DNA from: Saccharina japonica
Taxonomy: Eukaryota > Sar > Phaeophyceae > Laminariales > Laminariaceae
NCBI GenBank assembly: GCA_008828725.1
Contig: MEHQ01001158.1
Span: 137,386-201,385 of the forward strand
Direction: 5' to 3'
DNA length: 64,000 nucleotides
The notes below the pieces were generated by a model. That model did not search any database, was not told the DNA's origin, and saw only the letters and a program-made list of their open reading frames with translations. The position numbers and the translations under genes are program-made. Positions 1 to 13,500 of the stretch are shown here, one piece after another (positions within the stretch are counted from its first letter, which is position 1; each line of letters starts with the position of its first letter).

Positions 1-709
1 AAGGGTTTAGATGGTCGTGCCGTTTCAATGCCGCTGTTCAGATTAGTGTAGACTATTGCGCATCTCGGATAATCTATTCCCACTCCACTCCCGTGATCTC
101 GAATAGTTCCAAGACAGGTATGTTCCCTATTGTCTATTATTACAGCGGTAGCTCATGTTGACGGGTGGGACCCGATTAATCTGCATCATCTATCTCACGA
201 GTCAGGTCGGGTCGGGTCAGGAGATGGTTCAAACCCTCACGGGTCGGGTTCGGTCACCCATGCCCGATCCGACCCGCGAGGATTACCCAGCCCGTCAACA
301 GCGCTGGAAAAATGGCACTGAGCAGAGCCGTAACATACCCCCAACACAACACTATCTGGAACGTGTGCGTCAGATGTAGAACGTTGGCCCACCTGTTCCA
401 TCGTCCGAACAGCCGCCGCCACTGCCACTGCTGCCGCTGCTGCCGCAGTCGGGGCTGTAAGAAGACGGCACAGAAACAGCACATCATCGCAGCAGTTGGA
501 GGGAAAAGGTAAGAAAGAGAAAATAAGAAAAAATAGTCAAGTGTAGCAATATCGGGGATGCAACAACGTCACAAAAAAAGCATCGCAGCTGGAGGGAAAA
601 CAAAAAAAGGAAGAAAGGAAGAAAGAAAACAAAACGAGTCAAGTGTCACGTCTTTTAATCTGAAGCGAGCGAATGTGTGCACCGTTTACCGTTACATAGC
701 CGTCAGCTC

Positions 710-2935
710 TCACATTCCCGAATTCGCTTGGCGCTTGGCGCTAGAACTGGTGGAATCCGAAGAAGTCTCTCCCTCCGACGCTCCAGCTTCTAGGCCCGAA
801 GAGTTCTCGCCGAGCACGGTGCCGGTACTAAACAGGGCGCTACCGGCAGAAGAGGCCGCGGCCATCTCGCCCATTGCTGCCGCCGTCGACGCCGTCGCCG
901 CGGGCTGAGCGCTCGAGAGGACCTCAAGAACGCCGATGAAATGTGTAACTCCCGGAGTCTCACCGCTCAGGGGGTACACCCGGAGGAAGCTCTTTCCTGG
1001 AGAGGGGAGAGGAGCGGATCCGGGGGGGGGGTGGGGGCGGAAGTGGAGGGGAGGAGGGGGAGCGGGGCGGAGCAAGGGAGAGGTGGGGGGGGGGGGGATG
1101 AGAAAGTAAGACGGAGGCGCGTTCAGCGACAGCATCAACAAAGTTATTACTCGTCTGTACGTATTACTTTTCGAGCCAAAGTCGAGCGTAAACTTCTTGC
1201 AGTAAAAGTGCTATGGCGTACCAGGTATATATACCCAAGTACTGTAAACGAGGATCGAAGTTACTGCTGTACTATTAACAGCGCGTATGTGTAAGGGTTT
1301 GCTCACCGTGCTTGGGGTCGTCGACGAGGGTGGAGCTGACCCTCCACTCTCGGATATCTTCCAACACGGAGTGCAGCACGCCCTCGTCTCGCCCAGCGAA
1401 GGCCTGCGGCGGCGATGAGGTAGTAGCCGTCTCTGATTTTACCGAAACCCGACTGTGAGGGACGTAGCGGCAAGCAAACGAGGTGCATGCATTGCAAAAG
1501 GACGGAGGGGGGGCGGGTGTAGATGACGAAAAGGTATTGGAAAAAACTAAAAAACGAAACCTGGGGGGGGGGGGGGGGGGGGCGGGGAAGAATGACGAAA
1601 ACGGATGGAAAAAAGTGACAAAAACGAAAAAAAATCATTTAAAAAAATACCAAAAACGGGGGAAAAATGACAACAAAAATAAAAACGAAAAGGCAACAGA
1701 AAAAGAAGAAGAAAACCCGCACACACCTCTCAGGTAAATTGGCTGTTGCCGGTGCAGGTGCTGCTCCCCCGCCCATGGCAGCCGTCACGTCCACCCCTCC
1801 CATCCCCAGCATCCCCGCAACCATCCCCGCCATCCCCGGTGTGGCACGCCCCTGCAGCATGGCCGCGCGGGCCAGCTGCCTAGCTGGGACGGTGGGGTCG
1901 AAGGAGAACTGAACGGTCGACAGCCGGTTCGACTTCGTGCTGAAGGTGCACTTCAGCATGCCGGGGACCAGCAGCTGCGGAGACCTGTCGGTAGCGTTCG
2001 GGTTGTGGAGGTGAGAGCGGTTTTTGGTTAGGATTGGGGTCTTTGCGATTATAGAGCAGTTTTTGGTTTTCGGTCAGGGTTGCATTGCAGTGGAGCAGTA
2101 TTTGGCTACGTGGGGTTTTACAGCGTAGAGGGTTTTATTAAATAGGGTTTTGGGTTGGCAACAGCCTGTTTTTGTTTTCGATAGTGTTGGAAGTTTTTGA
2201 GCAATTTGCTTCGCCGGGGAAGGCGTTATATTAACATATTAACCCTTTTTCTTACACTTTTGAAAAAACATTTTTCTTTTTTTTTATTATTTCCAAGTAT
2301 ATACGAGTATGTCCCAAAAAAAAGGTTTGCAGTTCCTATAAGGAGGGGATAAGCAGGGGTAAAACATTGTTGGGGAGCTAGATAAGAGCAACCAGGTCGG
2401 CAACGCGTGGAGGAGGCGAGTAGTCCACCCAATCAAAAACAGCAGCAGGAGCCAAAAATCGGCAGCAGCAGCACATCCAACACAGACAGAGAAGCAAAAA
2501 GACGACCGACGGAACGCTCACAGACCGACCGGAAGCACCACCCACCTCGCGAGGAAGGGACACATGAAGGCGTTCTTGTCCACCATCACCTCCTTCGGGT
2601 CAACCACGTAGTACACCCGGTTGGCAGAGGGCACCATCCCCGCCGCAGCCGCGGCAGCAGCAGCAGCAGCAGCACCCCCACCAACCCCGACACCCACGCC
2701 GCCTCCAGCGTTGGCGGCCGCACCCCACCCCGCCGCTACGCCACCGGCGGCAGAAGCGGCCGCGTCGTCTCCCTCGCCTCCCGAACACGACTCCGAACTG
2801 GTGGCGCCCCTCGAGGAGAAGGACGACCCCGTGGTGTCGGAGAAGCTTCTTTTCAGACGCGCGTCGTGGCCCCCTTTGGCCTTGCCCTTTCGATCGGACC
2901 CCGACTTTGCGTTGGCGGCTTCCGATCTGTTCGGA
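710..2935 (-). other. second copy of bZIP exons 6-9 (likely assembly duplicate)
   Basis: Exons at 2546-2935, 1727-1984, 1307-1452 and 710-996 repeat exons 6-9 of the bZIP gene. Identity is near-perfect except around 900-1,640, where short indels cluster. Here exon 8 is 146 nt and keeps phase with its neighbours, encoding a coherent PAS-like segment (VLHSVLEDIREW, SSTLVDDPKHG). The other copy is 165 nt and breaks phase. The copy has no exons 1-5 of its own, and its upstream side stops at the single N at 2986. It should not be counted as a second gene. Confidence 0.8.
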
Positions 2936-3542
2936 CTGCGTGGGGTAATATTTGGTGGTGGGGGTATGAGGGTGGGGGTTTAGGGNCGGCGGCCGCACTT
3001 GTGCGGACCTTACAACGACTGAGCGAAACAATTTCGACTCCCGCCCCGTACCCCCCCCCCCCCCCCCCCCACACGCCTTCTCTCTCTCTCTCTCTCCCAA
3101 CCCCACCCCCTCTCCCCGCTACGCTCTCGTCTTACCCCGTTTCCCCACGCAGGGTTTTTGTATCAACTCAAAAGCCCTCGGCACCCGTGTGCCGAGAATA
3201 CATGCGCTGTCCTCCTTATACCTCTCAGACCCCCTCCCCACCCCCCCCGGTAAATACTGGCGGCGCACTCCATGGCAGCACCGCAATGTATCGCACGCCG
3301 CAAACTTAATAGACCCCACCCCCCGCACCCCCTTCCCTCCCCTCTCTGGGAAAACCCCGCTTTTTGACTAAAAAAATAAAACACGCACCAATCCACGGGC
3401 CAATCCACGCAACAATCCAAGCCATCTCAACAGCCCGCCTTTCCAAACCCTGCCCACGCCCATATAATACCGGTTATGTCCGGTGCGGGGACAAGACAAT
3501 CACCATCCCCGCCCCCCCCCACCCCCTCCAAACCCCGCCTTT

Positions 3543-3820
3543 CTACGACCTCCCCCGCTTCGTTCCTCCTTCTACACGAACCCGGGCTCGCGGGTTGGTG
3601 TTAGCGTGAGCCCCCCCCGGACTACTATTGCTGTTGGCGCTGGCGCAGCTCATGGCCGGGCTCGTGGGGCTTCCCGGCGAGCCTTTGGTGGCACCGAGGC
3701 GTCTTGCGGAGCGACGTGTCTCGTAGCCCGACTGTGCGGACATGGAGGAGGAGAAGCCGCCGTCGCTGCAGGTGGTTGTGCCCGCGCTCATCATCCCGCT
3801 CGACCCGGACCCGTCGATAC
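3543..3820 (-). CDS. possible alternative 3' exon or last exon of a neighbouring gene
   Basis: An open segment of 91 codons plus stop follows a good acceptor (TTTTCCCAG at about 3821). It encodes a Ser/Gly/Thr-rich stretch (MMSAGTTTCSDGGFSSSMS, SARRLGATKGSPGSPTSP). It starts with two bases of a codon, so it needs an upstream exon ending in phase 1. An internal donor in bZIP exon 9 (G|GTGAGA at about 4843) would supply that phase and produce an isoform lacking the PAS-like end. It could equally be the end of a separate gene. No homology is recognised. Confidence 0.35.
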
Positions 3821-4589
3821 CTGGGAAAATACCAGGATTCGAGCACGGAAGAGATACGAGGGTGTGTGTGTAAGGGTTTAGATGGTCGTGCCGTTTCAAT
3901 GCCGCTGTTCAGATTAGTGTAGACTATTGCGCATCTCGGATAATCTATTCCCACTCCACTCCCGTGATCTCGAATAGTTCCAAGACAGGTATGTTCCCTA
4001 TTGTCTATTATTACAGCGGTAGCTCATGTTGACGGGTGGGACCCGATTAATCTGCATCATCTATCTCACGAGTCAGGTCGGGTCGGGTCAGGAGATGGTT
4101 CAAACCCTCACGGGTCGGGTTCGGTCACCCATGCCCGATCCGACCCGCGAGGATTACCCAGCCCGTCAACAGCGCTGGAAAAATGGCACTGAGCAGAGCC
4201 GTAACATACCCCCAACACAACACTATCTGGAACGTGTGCGTCAGATGTAGAACGTTGGCCCACCTGTTCCATCGTCCGAACAGCCGCCGCCACTGCCACT
4301 GCTGCCGCTGCTGCCGCTGCTGCCGCAGTCGGGGCTGTAAGAAGACGGCACAGAAACAGCACATCATCGCAGCAGTCGGAGGGAAAAGGTAAGAAAGAGA
4401 AAATAAGAAAAAATAGTCAAGTGTAGCAATATCGGGGATGCAACAACGTCACAAAAAAAGCATCGCAGCTGGAGGGAAAACAAAAAAAGGAAGAAAGGAA
4501 GAAAGAAAACAAAACGAGTCAAGTGTCACGTCTTTTAATCTGAAGCGAGCGAATGTGTGCACCGTTTACCGTTACATAGCCGTCAGCTC

Positions 4590-7500
4590 TCACATTCCCG
4601 AATTCGCTTGGCGCTTGGCGCTAGAACTGGTGGAATCCGAAGAAGTCTCTCCCTCCGACGCTCCAGCTTCTAGGCCCGAAGAGTTCTCGCCGAGCACGGT
4701 GCCGGTGCTAAACAGGGCGCTACCGGCAGAAGAGGCCGCGGCCATCTCGCCCATTGCTGCCGCCGTCGACGCCGTCGCCGCGGGCTGAGCGCTCGAGAGG
4801 ACCTCAAGAACGCCGATGAAATGTGTAACTCCCGGAGTCTCACCGCTCAGGGGGTACACCCGGAGGAAGCTCTTTCCTGGAGAGGGGAGAGGAGCGGATC
4901 CGGGGGGGGGGTGGGGGCGGAGTGGAGGGTGAGGAGGGTGGAGCGGGGCGGAGCAAGCGAGAGGTGGGGGGGGGGGGATGAGAAAGTAAGCGGAGCCGTT
5001 CAGCGCACATCAACAAAGTTAATTACTCGTCTTGTAGTATTTACTTTTCGAGCCAAAGTCGAGCGGTAAAACTCTTGCAGTATAAAGCTGCTTATGGCGC
5101 TACCAGGTATAGTATACCCAAAAAAGTACTGTAAACGAGGATCGAAGTTACTGCTGTACTATTAACAGCGCGTATGTGTAAGGGTTTGCTCACCGTTGCT
5201 TGGGGGTCGTCGACGAGGGTGGAAGCTGGGATCCCTTCCACTCTTCGGATATCTTCCAAACCACGGAGTGGCAGCACGCTTCTTCGTCTCGCCCCAGCGA
5301 AGGCCTGCGGGCTGGCGATGAGTAGTTAGCCGTCTCTGTATTTTTACCGAAATTCCGACTGTGAGGGACCGTAGCGTGCAAAGCAAACGAGGTGCATGCA
5401 TTGCAAAAGGACGGAGAGGGGAGGGCGAGGGTTGGCGAGGTTGGGTGAGAAACAACAAAAAACGAAACCTGGGGGGGGGGGGGGGGGGGGCGGGGAAGAA
5501 TGACGAAAACGGATGGAAAAAAGTGACAAAAACGAAAAAAATCATTTAAAAAAAATACCAAAAACGGGGGGAAAATGACAACAAAAATAAAAACGAAAAG
5601 GCAACAGAAAAAAAAAAAAAAAAACCACACACACCTCTCAGGTAAATTGGCTGTTGCCGGTGCAGGTGCTGCTCCCCCGCCCATGGCAGCCGTCACGTCC
5701 ACCCCTCCCATCCCCAGCATCCCCGCAACCATCCCCGCCATCCCCGGTGTGGCACGCCCCTGCAGCATGGCCGCGCGGGCCAGCTGCCTAGCTGGGACGG
5801 TGGGGTCGAAGGAGAACTGAACGGTCGACAGCCGGTTCGACTTCGTGCTGAAGGTGCACTTCAGCATGCCGGGGACCAGCAGCTGCGGAGACCTGTCGGT
5901 AGCGTTCGGGTTGTGGAGGTGAGAGCGGTTTTTGGTTAGGATTGGGGTCTTTGCGATTATAGAGCAGTTTTTGGTTTTCGGTCAGGGTTGCATTGCAGTG
6001 GAGCAGTATTTGGCTACGTGGGGTTTTACAGCGTAGAGGGTTTTATTAAATAGGGTTTTGGGTTGGCAACAGCCTGTTTTTGTTTTCGATAGTGTTGGAA
6101 GTTTTTGAGCAATTTGCTTCGCCGGGGAAGGCGTTATATTAACATATTAACCCTTTTTCTTACACTTTTGAAAAAACATTTTTCCACACTATTAATAATT
6201 CCAAGTATATACGAGTATGTCCCAAAAAAAAGGTTTGCAGTTCCTATAAGGAGGGGATAAGCAGGGGTAAAACATTGTTGGGGAGCTAGATAAGAGCAAC
6301 CAGGTCGGCAACGCGTGGAGGAGGCGAGTAGTCCACCCAATCAAAAACAGCAGCAGGAGCCAAAAATCGGCAGCAGCAGCACATCCAACACAGACAGAGA
6401 AGCAAAAAGACGACCGACGGAACGCTCACAGACCGACCGGAAGCACCACCCACCTCGCGAGGAAGGGACACATGAAGGCGTTCTTGTCCACCATCACCTC
6501 CTTCGGGTCAACCACGTAGTACACCCGGTTGGCAGAGGGCACCATCCCCGCCGCAGCCGCGGCAGCAGCAGCAGCAGCAGCACCCCCACCAACCCCGACA
6601 CCCACGCCGCCTCCAGCGTTGGCGGCCGCACCCCACCCCGCCGCTACGCCACCGGCGGCAGAAGCGGCCGCGTCGTCTCCCTCGCCTCCCGAACACGACT
6701 CCGAACTGGTGGCGCCCCTCGAGGAGAAGGACGACCCCGTGGTGTCGGAGAAGCTTCTTTTCAGACGCGCGTCGTGGCCCCCTTTGGCCTTGCCCTTTCG
6801 ATCGGACCCCGACTTTGCGTTGGCGGCTTCCGATCTGTTCGGACTGCGTGGGGTAATATTTGGTGGTGGGGGTATGAGGGTGGGGGTTTAGGGTGGGGGT
6901 GGGGGTGAGGGTGGGGGGTTTGGTAGTGGCGGCGGTGGCGGTATTGGAAGTGGCGGCGGCGGAGGGGGGCGATGTGGAGGACGGAAAGCGTTGTGAGATT
7001 GGCTTTCAACGGATCTATTCCGGTTGTTGCTTTCAACGGATCTATTCCGGTTGTTGCTTTCAACGGATATAAATTTCCGTTCTCTTTTTTGACAGATACA
7101 GGCTCGGGGCTATAGCATGTCACGGGGATGGAGGCGACACCTTCAGCTTTCTTGCATGTGGATGATATCATAGCGTCAAAGGAGGAGGAGTGGGGGCATT
7201 AGATCGACAGGAGATGGTTTCCGAGCAATCGCCGCTGCCACGCACCTGCTCGGCCTTCCCGACACACTGGATGCTTTTGTTGCCGAGTTTAGCGATGCCG
7301 TGTCAGCCAAGACTCCGTTGATCCCCTTAATAACTCGCATTCCCCCTTGTACCTATTGCCATGACGGACGCACAGATCACGGGCACGTAGGGGTAAAAAA
7401 ATGCGCGCAGGGTTAGAGACGAGAAAGAGGGGTAAAAACGAGAGCAGTATGTAGTAGATTCGTATCGACCTCAACAAGCTCTTGCTGTTGTTGCTATAAT

Positions 7501-10500
7501 AGTGAGACAAGTTCATATTAATAGAGCTTTCATTAGCAGTAGCAAGAGCAGTATCAGCAGCAGCATCAAAGCAGTAGCAGTAGCATAGCAGGAGCGCTGA
7601 CCTGTTGTGGCGGAAAGGTTCTATACGGCGTGATGGGCATCCGCATCTCGAAGTGCTCGTCCAGTACACTTTGCCACTCCTGTCGCCCCATCTCCGCTCG
7701 CCCACGATACTCCAAGAAAGTCAGCAAGACCTATCAAATTGACATGACCACAGCCCGCACGAGTCAAAGACGAATTAGAGGGGAGTCGAGCGACGTCAAT
7801 TAAAAAATCTCCCAATCAGTGCGTCAAAGCCAACATCTCTCGATCAGCGCGTGGGGTCAGCATCTCCTGATCACGTGACGGCAGCATCTCCTGGTCAGGC
7901 AGTGCGGGACGTTATCGTCCCCAGGCGCGTGTCGCTGGTTTAGTGTGGTTTCGTTATCGCTGCGTGACGCCCCAATCTCAGGGCGTTATTTATAGTTGCC
8001 ATGGGGCTTCAACTTGACCCCAGCTTGAACAAAAAAAAAAAAGTAGTTTGGCTGCAAAAAAAGGAATAAGAGTACTGCAAAAATTATCCCGCATCAAAAA
8101 ATTGTCGAACACTAAATTCAAGTAGTTTGTCCCCAAAACCGTGGGTAGAGCAGAAAGCAGTGCAGCTTTTCCTAAATAACCTTTTAGTCACTGAATTGCC
8201 CCGCGCTGCATACGAAAAATCAAGTATATAGGTTCCCCAAGACGCAACGCATCTATCCTTCCTATACAACACTGCAAAATTTGAACCCATTATTATTCTA
8301 AAAGTGCTCAAACAACGGCATTTAGAGTATATACTGCAAAAATTGTCCCGCATAGAGTGCAAGTTCAAAGTATTGTGTGCATCAGCGACGGAGGGGAGGG
8401 GCTACGCAGGCGACGAAAATACAAAATACGAGTGCAGGTTTGGCTAGTAATACTATTATCAAAATCAATTAAAAATAAAAAAGGAGTCTATTAATAGTAG
8501 TAAAGTTACGTCCATACCCGCGGTTTATTTTTCACAGATAAGACACACGCTCCCTGAATTTTGCAGCTTCAGATGTTGTTTTCCTCATACACAGGGATGT
8601 ACATCCTACATGAAGACATGAAAAAACATAAAAGTTAAGTACGCGCGATCGAAGTATCACATACAGCTTGCAAATATGATACGAGTTTCGACGATATCCT
8701 CTATCTCGCCAGCTGTTATTGTTATATTGTTATATTGTAATATTGTAATATTGTAATAGTTTATAAATGTAAGTTATACGACGAGTTCACGACGAAAAAA
8801 ATACCAATAATTATTTACATATAGATGGTTTAACAGCGGTAGGGTACTGCTGTACTGCTGCTGCTGTATATGTCATACCTGTAAGCGTATATCGCGTAGG
8901 GCGGCGTCTCGTCGGCATTCCGCTCTTCTCTGGCGTTCTTCTCTCTCCTTCGTCGCCACCAGCTCCTCCACCTGAATACAACAAAATACAACCAAATAGG
9001 CATAAAACAGAGCAGTACGACACAGCACGTTAAAACTGAATCTCTTATTTTGGTCACGTGAGGCCTGCGGCTTTTTGTGATGCCAAAGTTGAGCGTATAT
9101 ATGTACACTTTTGAAGGCAGATTATGGGGGTTTGGGATTTAGAGTGGCGTTCCTCGCTGCACCAGTGTTTAGCAGGTAAAACCCTAACCCCAACCCTGAG
9201 CAAGTGAGACCCAATCAACTATTGGTGCCTCGTACCGCTATTACTTAATAATAGTGTACCTCAACCATAGTAGTCCCGAATAAGTGGAACTGCTGTACTG
9301 TAACCTCTTGCAACCTCTACTGGAAGAGTTAACGTAACCGAAACAGATTATATAAATACCGGGTAAATACGCCGGATCCCTATTGCTCGTATCCGAACCC
9401 TGAATCCTCTCATTTTGCAATTATTACCTGGTATTTATTAGATTAGATCGGGGTCAGATCAACGGCTGAATTAAGTGACGGGTAAGTGACGGGTGGCACA
9501 CCCATGTGAGACATACTAAAAATAAAAAATAAAAATCCCAGGTATATAATAAGATAGATGATATATATGAAAAAACGAAAATACACATATCATACCACAT
9601 AATAAATACTATTAATACCTGGTATAAAATAAATACCTGTTCGTACCATCCCTGCGGCTTACGTAAACTTGGTACATGGTGTATCATATAAACGTACCCA
9701 TGGTTAGACTCGCGACAGGTTGTTTGTTGTTGCTGTTAACCCCTTAAGAACTGCAGTCCCTTTTTGGGGACAAACCACTCTAATTGTAAGTAATTTGTCC
9801 CCAAAACGGGACTCCAGTCCTATAAGGGTTAATCTCAACATCAGCTCACTGCCATGCCAAGAGCTCGTCGTCACAAATAGATACCGAGTAAAAGGTATTG
9901 CTGCTGTGTACTACTGCTGTTTGTGTGTACCTGGTATGGTGCCAGGAGTCTCGTACGACTTGTATGAACTAAAAATGTGAGACAGCATTAGTATTAATAT
10001 TAATAGTGGGTCATCTAGGTGTCGTAAAAGCCCGAAAAGCCAAACTTTTCCCTCATCAACAGCAGCAGTGCAGTGGGAAAAAACATGAGTTTACTCGTAG
10101 TGCAGGCGGGTCCAGCCGATATTGGCCTATATTCTCTTATATAGCGTGCCCTTTTTCAAGGCGGGGAACCCACTTTTGCTGGACAGTTATCGAGCCGCCT
10201 TTTAGGCTTAGCCTCCGCCGGCTTTCGCCAAAAATACCGTTTTTTGCGTAAAAAACACTGAAGTATATTTTTAAAAAAAAAGAGTTCTATACTGTGAAGA
10301 GGCGATATTTTTGGGACTGGAGCCGATTTCGGGGGGACAGGGCCGATTTCACCCCCCCCCCCCGGGAGATGATTCTGACAACTACGCCGATTTTCACTCG
10401 TCTCCTCCATATCAACGCCTACATGTTAGATGTAAATTCTGTTTTTTTTTAGCATTCCAGTCGCACGCAAGCACGCAGCCAAACCCAGTAGTATAATATC

Positions 10501-13500
10501 ATAATATCATACTTGCAGGGGCAGCGCTCTGCTGAGAACGACCGTTGATCGAGCCTTCTTCCCACACCGCAAAAGCAAAAGCCCATTTTCGTGTGAATGA
10601 GCCGATTTTAATATTTCGAGCCGAAATTTGAAATTTCGATAATAAGAGCCGAAAAATCCGAAAAAACGAATTTACAGGCTTCCGTTATATTTTTGTGGAG
10701 TTGAGGTTCCACACAAAAAAAAGCCGAAATGCATCGACAACCGGTTTCTCGATATTTCATATTTCGGCAACTAAACCGAAAAAAAAACACGATTTCTCAG
10801 ACTTGTTTTTTATAAATTCGAAAAGCCGAACCTACCCCCCTAAAAAAACGCTGGCAGAGGCTCCAGCCTACTCGCCTTCTCCAAAACATTCTACAATGAT
10901 ATGGTTGTAGTATGGGGTTCGGGTTCGGGGAATGCCATGTGGCCACCGTGTGCTTCCAGTATTTTAAGACCAACTTCATCAATCAATACGCCTGAAATTC
11001 TACTGAAAATCCTACACAAAACCCTCACCCAGAAGCACATAAAAGATTTCAACACTTTAGCTGTAAAGTAAGAGTAAACGTCGAGGATTCGTCAAAACTC
11101 GTACCTGGTATATATGATATTTACGTAGTATATGTATATGTACTCACTACCGTATGTGTTTAAAAGCTGCGTGCAATGTGGGAGCCATGTCTCGCCCAAC
11201 CAGCACATATCCGGAGATCACCGTAAGGATCTCCCATGCATTATCACCTATTCACGTATGTATATTCTGGTCATAAGATCTTCGTCTCTTATCGTACAAC
11301 CGTGTGACGTCAGGTCTCCTATGAAAATCAGTAGGATCTCGGTACAATCCTTCGACGGAAACACTGTGATTGGTACTATTGCCCCGAGAGCATCTGATGC
11401 GTGACCAGATGCGCCACTTATCTCTGTTCCAGACTCGTCGTCGAGTCTGCATCCTAACACCTGGCGTGTATCCATGCTGCGCATACAAGGAAGAGAAACT
11501 GGTGCAAGCCTCGAGTCGAACATTGGCTGGATAAACTCACATTGCCGTTGACGACAGACTTGAAACTTGTGGCAGATTATTTTTTAGGGTGCGTTTTGAA
11601 CCGGATGACGAAAAATAAAAAAGCATACACTCCACCCCATAATAACTGGTCCCACATTTTTGGGGACAAAATACTTGGAATTAGTGTGAGATTTTTTTTC
11701 AGTTCTGAAAGGGCTAAGCAACAAGTTACAAACCCGGAACTCGTGGCAACTGAGAGTTCTCCATCGTTGAATGAGCAGGTTGGCTTTGAGACCCTCGGAC
11801 CCGATGAGGGGGGTCATGAGAACGGCGCCGTCGCCGACTCCGAGAGCATGGACGTATCGTCTCCGCGTGCTGGGACGGAACCGTCACCTTCGCAATCATC
11901 CACTTTTGATGAAGGAAGAGATTGCCGGCTCGGAACTGGAAGACTTGAGCGTTGAGTAACTAACTCCAGGTACTCCTATTGAAGGAGGCTAATAAACCCA
12001 CAGGAGTAATACTAACGCTTAAACTTGCGCTAGGATCGCGCGTGCTAGGGGTTGTATATATCATGAACAAATCATTTTTTGGTTCTATATACATCATGCG
12101 TATGTATAATATCATAATGTAGAATATGGCCTTAAGGCATGCCTTGTTAGGAGTGCAGTCCCGTTGTGAGGACAAAACACTTGGGAATTAGAGTCAGATT
12201 TAGGTATTCATATATCTTGGAACTACTATTAATAGTACTACTATTAAAGGGGTTAACGACCTCGCGCAGGATACAAGGTGTTCCCCAGGGGTCAAGTTGT
12301 GATACTATATACCACTCTGTCCCGAAATATAAGCACCGTTTGTATAAATATTAAAATAAAAACGGGGCTTATATTTCGGTGCAGAGTGGTACCCGGTAGA
12401 CGAGTAGTACCCAACGGTTTAGACTACAGGAATTCGCCAAGTTGTGCATACGTAAATGCAAAAGCCTTTTCACTTTTCACGGTGCGTTTTTTCAAACCCC
12501 ACCGCACGCCTTATCTTGCGATTTTTCACTGGACGGCACCGTAGGATTCTCAAAATGTAAAACCTCAAAACTAAGAATCCCTAAAGTACGGTGGGAATCC
12601 GTAGTCGTTTCCTATACGTGCGTATAACGTGCGGATTGACCTGATGAGAAAAAGACAAAAATACGTCGCATACCGATGCCGTATCGTCGAAAGGTGTGCT
12701 ATTAATAGTGTTAGCGTGTGAACCGTACGAAATCACACGGTTTGTCTACACGACGATTCGGATGCAGAAATGCGAAAATTGAAAATTATGAGGCTCACCA
12801 TAAATTAGGTAGCACTCGTACGTATTGATATTAATAGTATTTTGCTGTCCATTACAATTGTACAATTGATTCGAGCCGAGCGCTTCAATGCTTTTCAGCT
12901 AGAACAATACGTTTTTTGTACGGTGCGGCTACGGTTTAAACCTACATGTACATGTTACGGTACACCGGTTTTTGTACTACGACGGTGCACGCTCAACCGC
13001 ACCCTCGGAAACAACTGCTTGTTGAACGGATAACCGCACCGCATCACACCGTATGATTCTTGAAAAACTAAATGCGCACCGCACGCACCGCACCACCGCA
13101 CCGCACGACCCCCACCCCCCAAAAAAAAACGCGCAGAGCACCGAACCGCAACCCGTAACCGTGTCGTTTTGAAAATACAAAAACCGCACTGCGGTGTGCG
13201 CGGTTCCAAACCGTAAAAAAACGCCATCAATTCGTATATGTTTTGACTTTTTGTTACTCTCGAATGGGACCCCCCTTGTTCACCCGCGCCCCCCCCCCCA
13301 ACCCCACCCATCACCACCCACCCACCCCCCCACCCACCCACCCACCTGCTTCTTGAGTTCCTCGACAAAGGCCTTCTTCCTGAGGCGGGTATTCCGCGCG
13401 TGCTCTCGATTTCGGTCCCGGTTTTGCTTCGCCCTCTCTTCCTTCGACAAGACAGCCCTCTTCCTCTTCTTCTCTGCAGCCTCCGCCGCGGACGTGCTCC

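Larger units (their letters stand above)
1..3871. repeat. large direct repeat, unit 1 (contig overlap candidate)
   Basis: Bases 1-2985 match 3872-6893. The offset is 3,871 at the start and 3,908 by 1,640, through small indels. One is a 9-bp extra triplet block near 4,310; others lie in homopolymers. Bases 2987-3871 have no partner inside the window; their partner would lie left of base 1. A lone N at 2986 sits where unit 1 stops matching. This is the layout expected when the right end of one contig and the left end of the next overlap but were placed side by side. Confidence 0.75.
7353..13345 (-). other. bZIP introns 2-4, repeat content
   Basis: Apart from exons 3 and 4, this 6-kb stretch is intronic. 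It holds a complete TTAA-flanked MITE (9736-9832), related fragments at 8095-8165 and 11636-11717, a copy ending GGGGTTAA at 12255, and a Stowaway-like element at 12312-12389. Bases 10,290-10,830 are dominated by a recurring GCCGAAA/GCCGATTT word. Bases 13,070-13,200 carry a CACCGCAC-rich run. TACCWGGTA occurs at about 9425, 9617, 9928 and 11102. Confidence 0.5.

Noticed and set aside
2600-3106. Plus- and minus-strand open frames of 120-300 codons over bZIP exon 6 (Ala, Cys or Arg-rich)
   Set aside because: They are alternate-frame shadows of the GC-rich exon; only one frame joins the adjacent exons in phase.
9180-9205. Telomere-like CCCTAACCCCAACCCT
   Set aside because: Only about two and a half units; not an interstitial telomere array.
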